From positions 78,944,987 to 79,008,986 of the forward strand of contig NC_134707.1 in assembly GCF_043290135.1 (NCBI RefSeq): a DNA stretch of 64,000 bases, in the 5' to 3' direction. The notes below the pieces were generated by a model. The model saw only the letters and a list, made by a program, of their open reading frames with translations, was not told the origin of the DNA and did no database searches. Below, piece by piece: positions 53,114 to 62,765 of this stretch (positions within the stretch are counted from its first letter, which is position 1; every line of letters begins with the position of its first letter). Origin of the DNA: Rhipicephalus microplus. Taxonomy: Eukaryota > Arthropoda > Arachnida > Ixodida > Ixodidae. The position numbers and the translations under genes were made by a program.

Positions 53114-53826
53114 AGAGAGGTGAGTCAACGGAGGCGGCCGGCGTGGCGAGTTAACGGCCGCATTTCCGATTGCCGCGACAGATGGCGCTCGCGCACTGCG
53201 AGCCATAGCGGGCCGCTCCGGCGGCTCGGGGCGGCCGCGAGGAATGCGCGACGCGGGTTCGAGCGCGTGAAAAATGAACATGTTCTGGCGGCCCGGCCAG
53301 TTCATTGAACTTGATTCAAATGCCACAAGAGTAGCAGTGCAATGTATTGCGAACAGAATGTTTCAAGTGTTGTCTGCTTTTCAGGAACTAAATCGCTTAA
53401 GGCACGATCAGTCACAACATAGCGCAAGCGCGTGTTCGCAATGCAATGAAAGTCTAGGATTCCTATCGAACGCAAACGTCAGCATTGCGGTTAATTACGA
53501 GCGTTTCGAGAACGTGTTGTAAATAAGTGAGATCCAAGTAAGCCTTTATCTTCGGCTGTAGCGAGGTATCATTGGTACGCACACTTCTAGCTTGATTTCT
53601 GCAGCCAGTGAAGTAGGCTAAATCGTTCCTCATTCTTGCAGTTAAAGTACAACTTCAGACATAATGAAAACAAGTGAAGACAAGTTTTATTTAACTATTT
53701 ACAGCAGTGGATTGAGGTGCATGAAAGAAATGAAGAACGGCGTGCCTCATAATCATAAGGTGTTCTTGGCACGTAAAACCCTTAAAACAGCAACGAACAG
53801 TCAGTCGCCTGTACGGAAAATGGGCA
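53114..53826. other. P-element left interior, non-coding
   Basis: This is the continuation of the P element's left terminus inward to its transposase stop. 53114-53290 is GC-rich (GGCGGCCGGCG). An AATAAA on the minus strand (about 53685-53690) would serve as poly(A) signal for the transposase. No second gene is seen. Confidence 0.5.
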
Positions 53827-55710
53827 TTACACCAGCTTGGATTTCTTTCTGAGCTCTCGTGTTTTGTTTGCCCGTTCGTGCGCTTTTTGTTTGCAGTATT
53901 GCCTCATTCTCATTGAAATATAATAATGCAATATCTGGGCGATTATGTCGGTCTTGTGAATAGCACACGGAAATGCGAAATGAAAGTTATCCATAACCTC
54001 ATCCAGAGTTTGCTCGTAAGCAAACTTGCTCGCAGAGTACTTCTGAAAGCAAGTTTCTGTGGCGCAAACCAGATTAAACACGTTGGTGGTAGGGTGCAGC
54101 AGGTTTCCACGAGTCTTGCAGTTTACAAAAGCAGATTCGGGCTTCTCTGAGGTTGTTGTCTGTGACACAAGCCCCAGCTTACATTGAGAGCAAACCGTGT
54201 GCCTCAGAAGCTTCCTATACAAATACCCCGTTACATAATAAACAATACAATCTTCCACAGTCGCACTTGTGAGCACATGAGCAAACGCCTCTTCGCACTC
54301 TACATCTGCGTCAACCAGACCATCAAGCTTTCGCTTCAGCTCCTCAAGTTTCGTTTCTTGCTCACAATCCACTTGAAAGGCTGATGTGAAATTCGAGAGC
54401 CCCAGAAATGGAGGTTCGTTTGCATTCTGGACCTCACAATTCCCAAATTTTGGCGGCTTAATTAAGCTGTATATGGACAGCATGTTGTAAAGCTGTAAGA
54501 AAGTCGGCATCGACGGATGCACGTTCTGACCAGCAGCTTGGCGAATTGTTCCAAAAAATCTCTCGAGCACATCCTGATTAAACTTGGCTGTTAGAACGTA
54601 GTTAAAATCACAAGTCTCAAGAAGATACTTTGAAAGCTGAATTGCAGACAGGATTGTCACACGCAAGCCCTCAGCTGTTGACTCTGTCAAAAAGTCCTCG
54701 CGTGATATTGTGCCAGAAACAAGCTCCCTCTCCCATGTGTTCAACCAATGCAGAGAGGAAGCTAGGACCCTCAAATCTTTATCGCCTTGTCTCAGTCCCT
54801 CCTTTGGATGACTTCGGTTAAGTGCATCAAACAAGTCATTTATTCTTAGCGTAAAATCTACAGTGGCTTTCACATCTTGCAGACCTGACGCTCCTCTGCT
54901 TGAGTAGTATTCAAGGCCCTTAGCTACACTCCTGCTGAACACTTGTGTGGCCAATTTGACTCTCATTTTCTCGGTGCTAGATGGGTTCATGTGTGAGAAG
55001 GTGAGTTTTGGACAACCCCTCAGGTAACCAGGAAGCTTGCGCACCTTTGGACTTGTGTTCCACTTCATCTCAGTAAAAGCAACGTTGCGGATTCCATCCG
55101 TGTCCCGCCTGTGATAGCCCCATGATATGGACGAAAGAACTACGGAGGCCGATTGCTCGAACAAGTTGTTGAAAACTTGTTGACGAGACCCCTCGGCAGA
55201 CGGAATGACTTCCGGGGCGCCAACCTCGAACGGAGCCGCATCGGTGCTTTCAGTGGATGAAGGTCCTGCATGATCAAGGTCACTGACCTTGGGATCATCT
55301 GCTTCTTCAGCTTTCTCGGTACTATCTGCCGGATGAAAGCGCTTTTGCCTAGGAACGCAGGCAGGCTGCCTGACCACTGGTCTCTTCCGATGTTTTACCA
55401 GTTTGGAGAGGTGTGCTGGACAATCGGGAAATATCGACGGCACTGCGTCGTCAGATAGGCATGCTCGGCGTGGGGTACTCACAAGGACGTTCCCGTTGTA
55501 CTCAGCCGTCCAGGTCTTTGAGACAAAGCGGGGCTCGAAATGTCGCTCGCACACGTGGTCCGACGCTTCAAGGATCCGATCCTTCCGCAGAACGGCATGT
55601 CTCCAAAGTTTCAGGCGAGCTTCGTCTTTCGGGGCCGAAAATAGAGAACACTTTTGCTCGCAGGACTTGTAACCGGTATTACACCGTGGTACAAAGCACT
55701 TTCTTCCCAT
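53827..55710 (-). CDS. P-element THAP transposase lacking the central catalytic part
   Basis: Start chosen at the Met at 55710 because MGRKCFVPRC is the canonical beginning of a THAP domain; the frame is open further upstream to 55908. 627 codons, no lesion. THAP zinc domain, residues 1-90 (CFVPRC...HVCERHF, SDDAVPSIFP), then a low-complexity linker, then FNNLFEQSASVVLSSISWGY. Here the sequence passes in a few residues to KLTFSHMNPSSTEKMRVKLA, a motif that in full P transposases follows the RNase H start and GTP-binding insertion. Both catalytic Asp segments are absent; the late region NQDVLERFFGTIRQ and the C-terminus (FAFPCAIHKTDIIAQILH) are present. It could bind DNA and act as a repressor. 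Confidence 0.85.
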   Translation of the reverse strand: MGRKCFVPRCNTGYKSCEQKCSLFSAPKDEARLKLWRHAVLRKDRILEASDHVCERHFEPRFVSKTWTAEYNGNVLVSTPRRACLSDDAVPSIFPDCPAHLSKLVKHRKRPVVRQPACVPRQKRFHPADSTEKAEEADDPKVSDLDHAGPSSTESTDAAPFEVGAPEVIPSAEGSRQQVFNNLFEQSASVVLSSISWGYHRRDTDGIRNVAFTEMKWNTSPKVRKLPGYLRGCPKLTFSHMNPSSTEKMRVKLATQVFSRSVAKGLEYYSSRGASGLQDVKATVDFTLRINDLFDALNRSHPKEGLRQGDKDLRVLASSLHWLNTWERELVSGTISREDFLTESTAEGLRVTILSAIQLSKYLLETCDFNYVLTAKFNQDVLERFFGTIRQAAGQNVHPSMPTFLQLYNMLSIYSLIKPPKFGNCEVQNANEPPFLGLSNFTSAFQVDCEQETKLEELKRKLDGLVDADVECEEAFAHVLTSATVEDCIVYYVTGYLYRKLLRHTVCSQCKLGLVSQTTTSEKPESAFVNCKTRGNLLHPTTNVFNLVCATETCFQKYSASKFAYEQTLDEVMDNFHFAFPCAIHKTDIIAQILHYYISMRMRQYCKQKAHERANKTRELRKKSKLV

Positions 55711-55910
55711 TGTCGAAAGACATACATGAGCTGCCAAGTCGAAAACACGACCAACAGTGAAACGCGCGCGCGCGCCAGAGGAGAACTTGCAGCGAGCGCG
55801 GCCCGCACATGGCCCGCAGTGCGCCACCGCCCTCTCTCGGAGAACTCGTGAGCTACGGTCGTTAACTCGATGCAGGCGCTCCTTTCGGGAAGCGGCGCGT
55901 TCAGTCACCT

Positions 55911-55917
55911 TATATAT
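55911..55917 (-). promoter_or_regulatory. Candidate TATA box of the P element
   Basis: TATATAA on the minus strand within the terminal repeat, about 200 bases upstream of the chosen ATG. Inferred from position and sequence only. Confidence 0.35.
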
Positions 55918-55928
55918 CTAACACCATG

Positions 55929-55936
55929 GCAGGGAC
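55929..55936. repeat. P-element target-site duplication, right copy (GCAGGGAC)
   Basis: Identical to 47464-47471. It directly follows the inverted CATGG terminus ending at 55928. Confidence 0.9.
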
Positions 55937-56260
55937 GGTAAGTGATCAGAAACAATAGTACGGCTAGAGAGAGAGTCGGCATGTAAGGAAAAAGGTCGAG
56001 TCAGGGCGCGCTGCTTCAACTCGTCAAAACTTTGACACAAGGTGGTGAGTTCCACAACGATGTCAGGATTACGGGCCAGGAGCATCTGAAATGTGCCATC
56101 ATTGACCTCTTGAAGATGTGCTGAATCCTGTCAGACTCGGGCATGTCGAGGTTGACATGGTTACAAAGACGATCTCTTCAATATAACTTGCGAATGACTC
56201 GCATGGCTTCTGTGCGCGAGTATGCAAGCGTTGTTCAGTGTAGGACACACAGACAGCAGG
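55937..56260 (-). pseudogene. Gypsy-type gag relic, upstream part
   Basis: On the minus strand an open stretch reads EVNDGTFQMLLARNPDIVVE then LTTLCQSFDELKQRALTRPF and ending SRTIVSDHLPSL at the P insertion. This is a gag capsid-domain end of a tick Gypsy family different from the element at 47487. Upstream, HVNLDMPESDRIQHI is separated by a frameshift near 56110. It continues at 47463 on the far side of the P element. Confidence 0.6.
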
Positions 56261-57020
56261 TCAACTGAAAACGTCTGCAAACGACGTCTTGAAGAAGTAC
56301 CTTGTCTGAATGTAATTTTTGTCGTTGTAGTACCACATTTTTTTAGAAAAGTAGGAATGAAAATGTTCAGTAGTTCACTTCTGAGGAAGCATAGGCCTCC
56401 TAATGGGCTCTCCTGGAACCTTCCTCCCCAACTTCCTCAGACGCGTGAGCCCCGGAGGACACAGGGGCATCGCGGCTGCCACTACCGAGAATGGACGAGG
56501 GCGTCGACCCAAATCTCTTCGAAGAGCTGGACAAAGAGTTTCCTGCCAAGAGCTTCCTGGGGGTATCAACTGTACGCGTAACCCGATGTCGGCGAGTTCC
56601 TTGTAGTCCTTACCCCCAATCCGGAAGGGCCGCTGGCGGTACCAGCGGACCGCGAGGAAACTGACTCAAGTGGGTCGGTCATCTCCGCGTCTGCTGCCAC
56701 ACGGGGTCGGTACCTTCTTGGCCTGTCGATGCCAAGTGCGCGTTGCCGTGCTTCTCTTACGGGGCACTGAACTTCCGAATGTCCGAACTTGGGGTTGCGG
56801 CAAGATCAGTGATGTAAAAGATGACGTGAGTCAACTTGTCAGCGTCAGCCCACTTTGTTCTTAGCGCTCATCAGTTCGTATTGAGTGAACCAGTCTTCGT
56901 CAGTCTCTTCAGTACCGCCAAAGGCCATACTTTCGAGGGTAAACGGACAGGGGTCTCCACTCGGAGTTAATGCACTGTTGCAAGACAGCTCCAACGGCCA
57001 CGCTGGAAGCGTATAATTTT
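56261..57020. other. Region without a firm gene call
   Basis: Probably the upstream, more decayed part of the same gag relic. Frames are broken and no motif is secure. Confidence 0.3.
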
Positions 57021-57368
57021 TTATTTTTTTTCTTTACTCTGTAGATGGCTCAGCTTAATAGTCTTTTTCTCTTCCTTCGCTAGGTCACCAGCTCGTCCCC
57101 CCACTCCCTCGAGTGCTCGTTTTAAGGAGTAACCCGCTCTCACCTGTGTTGTGCGATCTCGAACCAGCTCAAGGAGCTCTCCACTTACTCTCACAGTCAT
57201 ATTACTGAAGATGTGCTTGCGCTTCAGCTCCTCCTGTGCCTTACCCAAAGCACACTCAGTGGTCCTTTTCTTGGGGTTGTTGAACGTGTAGCCCTTGAGA
57301 GATCCAAGAACTAAGTTGGCAGGCAAAAACCAGTTTCTGGTTGTCAGGCGCACTGAAGATGTGGTCAA
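57021..57368 (-). other. Unrecognised open frame (115 codons)
   Basis: Minus-strand frame with VLGSLKGYTFNNPKKRTTEC and ELLELVRDRTTQVRAGYSLK followed by a basic end (AKEEKKTIKLSHLQSKEKK). It has protein-like composition, but I recognise no domain, and the plus strand is also open. It may be a TE fragment. Confidence 0.25.
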
Positions 57369-59160
57369 AAAGCAGCCATCGCCCTCCTTCGTTCACCCGC
57401 CGGCCTGTCCTCTGCCATTCCTTGGTCGTCAGAAGCACAGGCTGCCTTTACTGCCGCCAAGCAAGCGGTCGCAAAACGCTGTGCTTCTTATTCATCCGCG
57501 CAACAACGCCCCTACTCGGTTGATGGTAGACGCATCCAGTGTGGCAAAGCTAGTGGACCGCTCACTTGAGCATGCTGTTAAGTAACTCTGCATCGAGCTG
57601 TCAGCTGCATTCAAGGCTCTCTAAAAGAGGTCACCAAAGGAATCATTTTTCTATTATTGGCTGATGAAATACTCCACACTCCTCAGATATTCAAGACGTT
57701 TTTTGGAGGTGTAAACAAGGCCGCTGCTCGCGTATTCCCTCTCCAACACCAACAAGGTTTCAGATTAAGGAAGGGAATCTCGCGCACTAGCGGCTCCTTT
57801 TTCGTATGACCTGTTCTGTGCCCGCTTGACCAGCTTCACGGTTTTCTTTGATGGCTAGTTCGATTGAAGTGTACAGTGTGTGAAGGTGGAACACGTGGCT
57901 GAATAGGTGACCAGTAAAAGAGCTAGGGATTGTGGGATGCACCGTCTCCTACCGGCTTCCGGTTTCAGAAGAATAGACGACAGCAAACCGCTTAGCCGCA
58001 AGCCTCGGATTATTCGGGATTCCCGCGTTTGGTCGCCCGTTTATCTTTGTCCTGATAAAGCATGGTCGGTAGTTCAGCCGTTGGCTTCTCCAACTTGAGA
58101 ATGCAAGGCAAATGCAGGTATCAATTGCCATGTGATGAAGACAGAATTGAGGTGGGCCACGACTGTGAAGAGAGCCACAGCGACAGGTAGCCTTTGAGTA
58201 CGGAACTTTGAAGCCAGAATGCGCGAAAATCATTTTATCACAAGTACGTGGGTATTCCACACTAAAAAAAGCTTAAACATGAATTTGCTGTGAATAATAT
58301 ATTGAGAAATAAATTGCCGCGCAGGCGCGCCTAGAAAAGATATTTTGGGAACGAGGGGGCGAAATCTACCTGCCATACGAGATTAGCGCCGGCCATTGCA
58401 CCTATATATATATTTATATGACAAAAAAAACGCGAATGCTTCACTCAAGAGTAAGTTTACACGAAGCGCTGGACGAGTTCATTTGTGTTTATCTTGGTCA
58501 AACTGTACGCCAGGACGGCACCTAAAGGAAGAAGTGCGTTAAACAAGCGCAGGATTTCGATTATTCGGCGCCGTCTATGCCTGACTGTGTTGTTTATGTG
58601 CCGCCGTGTCGTGCAGCTTGACCAAGATCAGCGTTCAAATAAGCATCTGACTTCGACTAAGAAGTGCATCTTATAGTGCACTGGAGGCTAGAAAAAAAAA
58701 ACATCTCAATGCACGCAATAAGTGTTCCGCTTCATGCCGATCGGCTGACGATGTCAGCCGAAGCAGCGATCGTGAAATGAATTCTTAGCACACTGCTACA
58801 GTCATCCCCATCCACTGAGATCTTTAAAATGGTGACTTTTTATCTTCTGTACCGTATCATATAAGGAAAACTGTTTTGTGTGTCGACTGATCTGCTAGCC
58901 AAACTGACAGCACCCCTGATCAGCATAAAAGCATTGCCGATCATTTTAGTGCGACTAAGTTTCCGGACCGTTCATGGTTTTCATAGCTTGTCATTGTCAC
59001 AGTCACGGTTGGAAAAAAAGTAAAAAACACCGACATTGCACGGCAAGGTGCTTTTTTCAACAGAGCAGTACAAAAAAGCGCGTGTTGCTACGGACTCATG
59101 CGGTGCGTTGAACTAGAAGCCGTCGTATCCCACAGTTCCCTGCAATCGCCCATTTATCGG
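57369..59160. other. Region without a recognised gene
   Basis: A minus-strand frame at 57949-58260 (HSGFKVPYSKATCRCGSLHS) is open but unrecognised. The rest is AT-rich. Nothing else is seen. Confidence 0.35.
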
Positions 59161-59436
59161 TCACCTACTAGGCCTCTGTGGGGTGATGTTCATTGTTTCT
59201 AGAGGACCTCTCAAGTCCCAAACATAATGCTGCATGAAGTAAGAGGCATTCATAATGACCATTGCGATAAATAACACAAGCTCTTGCTTTACTTCTAGTG
59301 GGTCCTGGTTGAGGCTTGCAGTGAGGATGTTCACACCTTGACCAAGCAACAAGTCCGTAAGTGTTATAACAGACATCAGTGTCACACTCAAAGAATCTGT
59401 GGTTTCTCTTGATGCAAAGAGCTTTACATTAGTCAT
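59161..59436 (-). pseudogene. P-element transposase fragment
   Basis: Minus-strand SLSVTLMSVITLTDLLLGQG followed by VNILTASLNQDPLE parallels LRVTILSAIQLSKYLL...VLTAKFNQDVLE of the P transposase at 53827. The sequence after the NQD.LE motif is unrelated or decayed. It is a third P-family trace in the window. Confidence 0.55.
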
Positions 59437-61739
59437 TGTATATTGATTTCAACCAATCAATAGATCAGTATTATTGTAATTAATCCGAAGGTTACCTAGT
59501 GATAATATAGAAAAGGATGTCCCGAAGTCAGATTGCAATGAGACCTCTTTTTGATTTGATTCATTATTTTAAAGAAACGCTTCATAAACTGCAAGGAACG
59601 TCACGATGAAAGTGACAAATGCACTAGCAGGAAAGAACAACTTGAGAAAAGGAGAGGGCGATTGTGCCACAGGTATGCATATTACAGGCTAGCGTGTAGT
59701 GACTACTTCCCAATTTGTGACACACTTCTGTGCCTTTCAGGATGTCGCTTTCTTGAAAGTGATCACCTCACTCTGCACAGGTCTTTCCCAAGTTTTTTTC
59801 CCTGTGCGTGGAATGGATCTTTCCACCTACACAGTAAGAGGGGGGTCAGATGGCGGAGATAAGTAGCATTTCTCAGCTTTTTTTTTTCCTGTACCTGCTA
59901 GCACAGCTAGGCACGAAGCACATCCGCATGGTTTCTCGAAGCACTAATACTGTGCATAAAAAATAACACCGACAGTAGAAATTACCTCTAAAGATGTACA
60001 CACGTGCATGACGTGTCCACACAGTGTCAATGCTTTGATCGTACCCCAACATCAAATGTCGGAGAGTTCTCAGTCTTGTATGTCGAAGTATCTTTATAAA
60101 TGTAGACGTCGAATTGTTTTCTGGAGGCTGTGGAAGCATGCCGTGCACACATTGTGACGAAGCATACACACAGAAAAAAAAAAAGTGCTATTGAATACCA
60201 GGAACACTTGCAATGGCGGCGGCAGGGAAGCAAGCCAGTGGAGAGTAGCCGTTTACTTGGCGCAAAGTTGTACTGTAGTGTCTAGTATAGACGTTTGGCC
60301 ACCAGAAAAGTCTGGTAACACTGGTCTCCCCATACGTCCCCCTTGGATAAGTGAATGGTGGACATTTATGGGGGATTCCCACGGGCCGACATTGTCCCTG
60401 GAGGATTTGTCACCCTTGTGAATAGCTCTTAAGATACTGTAGCCTCATTGTGGCCATCAATTAATGGCTTTTGGCCAAGTGAAGCCATTGCAAGGCAGTT
60501 AAAAAACATAGTGCTGTGGCTGCGCACATTCCTCGATCCCGCCAAACTAGTACAAGTGGCTTGGACGTGCTTCAATACGCAATCATGGGTTGACAATACA
60601 CTGTGAAGAATGAAGCCAGCCCCGGACCACGCTCGACTGCCATGAATTGCGAGTCTCACAATGGGACCCTGTGGAAATCTCCAATATTGAAGGGTTTTCA
60701 AGGACTGCAATGTAAGTCCAGTATTTTCAAGGCTTTGAAAGCGAAATATTCAATTTCTTAAGATTTTTAAGGATTTCGGGGACCTGTGCGTACTCTCTGT
60801 AGGCATTCTCTCGAGGCATAGTTCTGCCTCGCTGCATCCTTCGCTTTAGAGCCATGTTCTTTCAGATGCCTCAGTGAAGGTGCTTCTCAAAAGATGTGCT
60901 TCTGAAAAGATTGTAGAAGTAGGTGGAATAGAAAATAAGAATAATCCAACGTTTGAAGCACCTGTGCTGCTGCTATCACAGTCTTTTTCATACCGTGCGC
61001 TTCTTTGTCTTGGTCTACTTCAAACTACGCATGGTGCTCATTTTTGGCACTAACATTGTACCTAAAGACTTTTGATGAACTGTGAGGACACTAAAGTTTT
61101 TGCGATAATGTCACTACATTCAACCTATAATGTATGAGACCAAATTGCACCTATAGCAGAGATGTCACAGCGAGGACAGACAAGGATCAGCAACAAACCC
61201 CCAAGATTATCTCTATCAACACTGACAATATGACTAGAAGATTGTCATCACGAATACCATGTAGGAGCTCTTATACGTCCACCACGTAGTATTCCAACCT
61301 AAGCATCGTGAGTCCACACATGGAGGCCTCTTGACATAGCTAAAGCTCGGAGATGCAGGGTCTTTGCTGACTTAAGTTACATCAGTCAGTCTGTCGTACA
61401 GTCTGTCTGTGCTTGCTCGTAGATGTCAACTTGTAGTTCTGGCTTGGAAAAAGAAAAAATGTGCATCCCAGTCTCAGCAAAAACCCTTGCGATTTCATCT
61501 GAGGTTTTCTACATGGGAACAAGATGAGCTGGGCATGACAGATGTTTGGTAGTGGTCTCAACAGGGAATCCTCGACAGGACCCACATCTCTGTCTCATTT
61601 CACTTGATCCAAATGGAAAACTTAACCTCATGAGGAGGTCGTATGCAACTCGTGCCATTTCGGCAACACAAAAACCCTTGCTAATCAAATTCACATCCTT
61701 GTAAATTTCGCGATGGTGTTGTCACAAAGTTCTCAACAC
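59437..61739. other. Region without a recognised gene
   Basis: I see nothing I can name. A minus-strand frame at 61509-61694 (FCVAEMARVAYDLLMRLSFP) is open but unrecognised. Confidence 0.35.
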
Positions 61740-62581
61740 TTCACATTGATATGCCTGGGGAGGAGTTGAGGCTGCCACCCAGGATCCGGCGAAGGACGAC
61801 TCTTGCGACGCGTCTCACGAACAAGTACAAGATGCATTTAATTTACATATTTGCAAGAGAAGTACATTGCAACGAGAGCGGACAGACGTGCCCTTCCATC
61901 ACAAGGGCTCAGAGCGCACTCGAGACGAGCGGGCCAGCGAAGTCCAGAGAGAGAGTCCAGCGCACTCCCGACACGCTCCTTTTATAGCCGTCCGTGCACG
62001 CGCTAGACGCCGACTGTGTACAGCAGGCCTGCCGATGCGCGTTCCTCACAGCGCGCCAAGAGATTTCCTGTGTTCCTGTGGAACGCGGACAGCGTATGGC
62101 AGGTACGCTGATGAGCGTCCCTTGCATGCCGGTTCCTTGTATTGCCGGTTACGACAGCTCGTCCGCCGTCCGAAGAGGTCACGTAAGGGCTGCAGTGGCG
62201 CTGCTCCCTGAAGTGGCTGTAGTCCGTCTCCGTAGGCGCAACACTGTCCACCACAACACAGAGACACTCGCCACGTAGCAGGTCTTACGCTAGGCACACC
62301 TCGACGTCGTAAAGAGGCCCAGCACATCACACGCTTGGTCACAGCATGGGACTGTCCACAGCTGCAAAGGCCCCGTCACCGCTGCCTGGTCGTCCACTGG
62401 CCGAAGGAAGCAGGAAGCCCTACCGAAGGGCCACAGTCCGCAATAGCTGGTTCGTCGTGTCCACCATGCCATGCTGTTGGACCGGTAGGCATAGCAATCT
62501 TCTGCCTTCCTTTAGCGGGGAAGACGCTCTCAAACCGGACACCCACACTGAGAACACTCGGCTCTCCCGAGAATCACCAGG
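61740..62581. other. GC-rich non-coding region next to a Gypsy LTR
   Basis: GC-rich, with a TATA-like CTTTTATAGCC at 61978-61987 on plus. It could be further LTR/leader sequence of a Gypsy element or host DNA. No gene can be supported. Confidence 0.3.
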
Positions 62582-62739
62582 TGTAACTTGCTGCAAGGCT
62601 CGTAATTTATTGCACAACAGAAGACTACACTATGGTGGTGACCAAGTGAACTCAAACAAAGAAATAAAAACGCGCGTACACACGCACAAGGCTAAATAGT
62701 AGCACTTGCGTCTGACAAAGGACTAAAAAGAATTGTACA
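62582..62739 (-). repeat. Candidate Gypsy LTR
   Basis: On the minus strand the segment begins TGTACAATTC and ends CAAGTTACA, contains GCAATAAATTACG (poly(A) signal), and is preceded by purine-rich AAAGGAAACGCGGAAC. This fits a short LTR downstream of the pol fragment. No second copy is in the window to confirm it. Confidence 0.4.
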
Positions 62740-62765
62740 GTTCCGCGTTTCCTTTAGCTATTCAG

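Larger units (their letters stand above)
47472..55928 (-). mobile_element. P element with a Gypsy inserted in its terminus
   Basis: The left end CATGGGGTTAGATATA (47472-47486, continuing at 53114) and the complement of the right end CATGGTGTTAGATATATAAG are terminal inverted repeats similar over about 31 bases. The element is bounded by GCAGGGAC duplications. Without the Gypsy (47487-53109 plus a 4-bp duplication) it is 2830 bp. It carries a single minus-strand THAP-transposase ORF. A TATATAA inside the right terminal repeat (55911-55917) lies about 200 bases upstream of the ATG and may be its TATA box. The left repeat has lost that motif. Confidence 0.9.
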
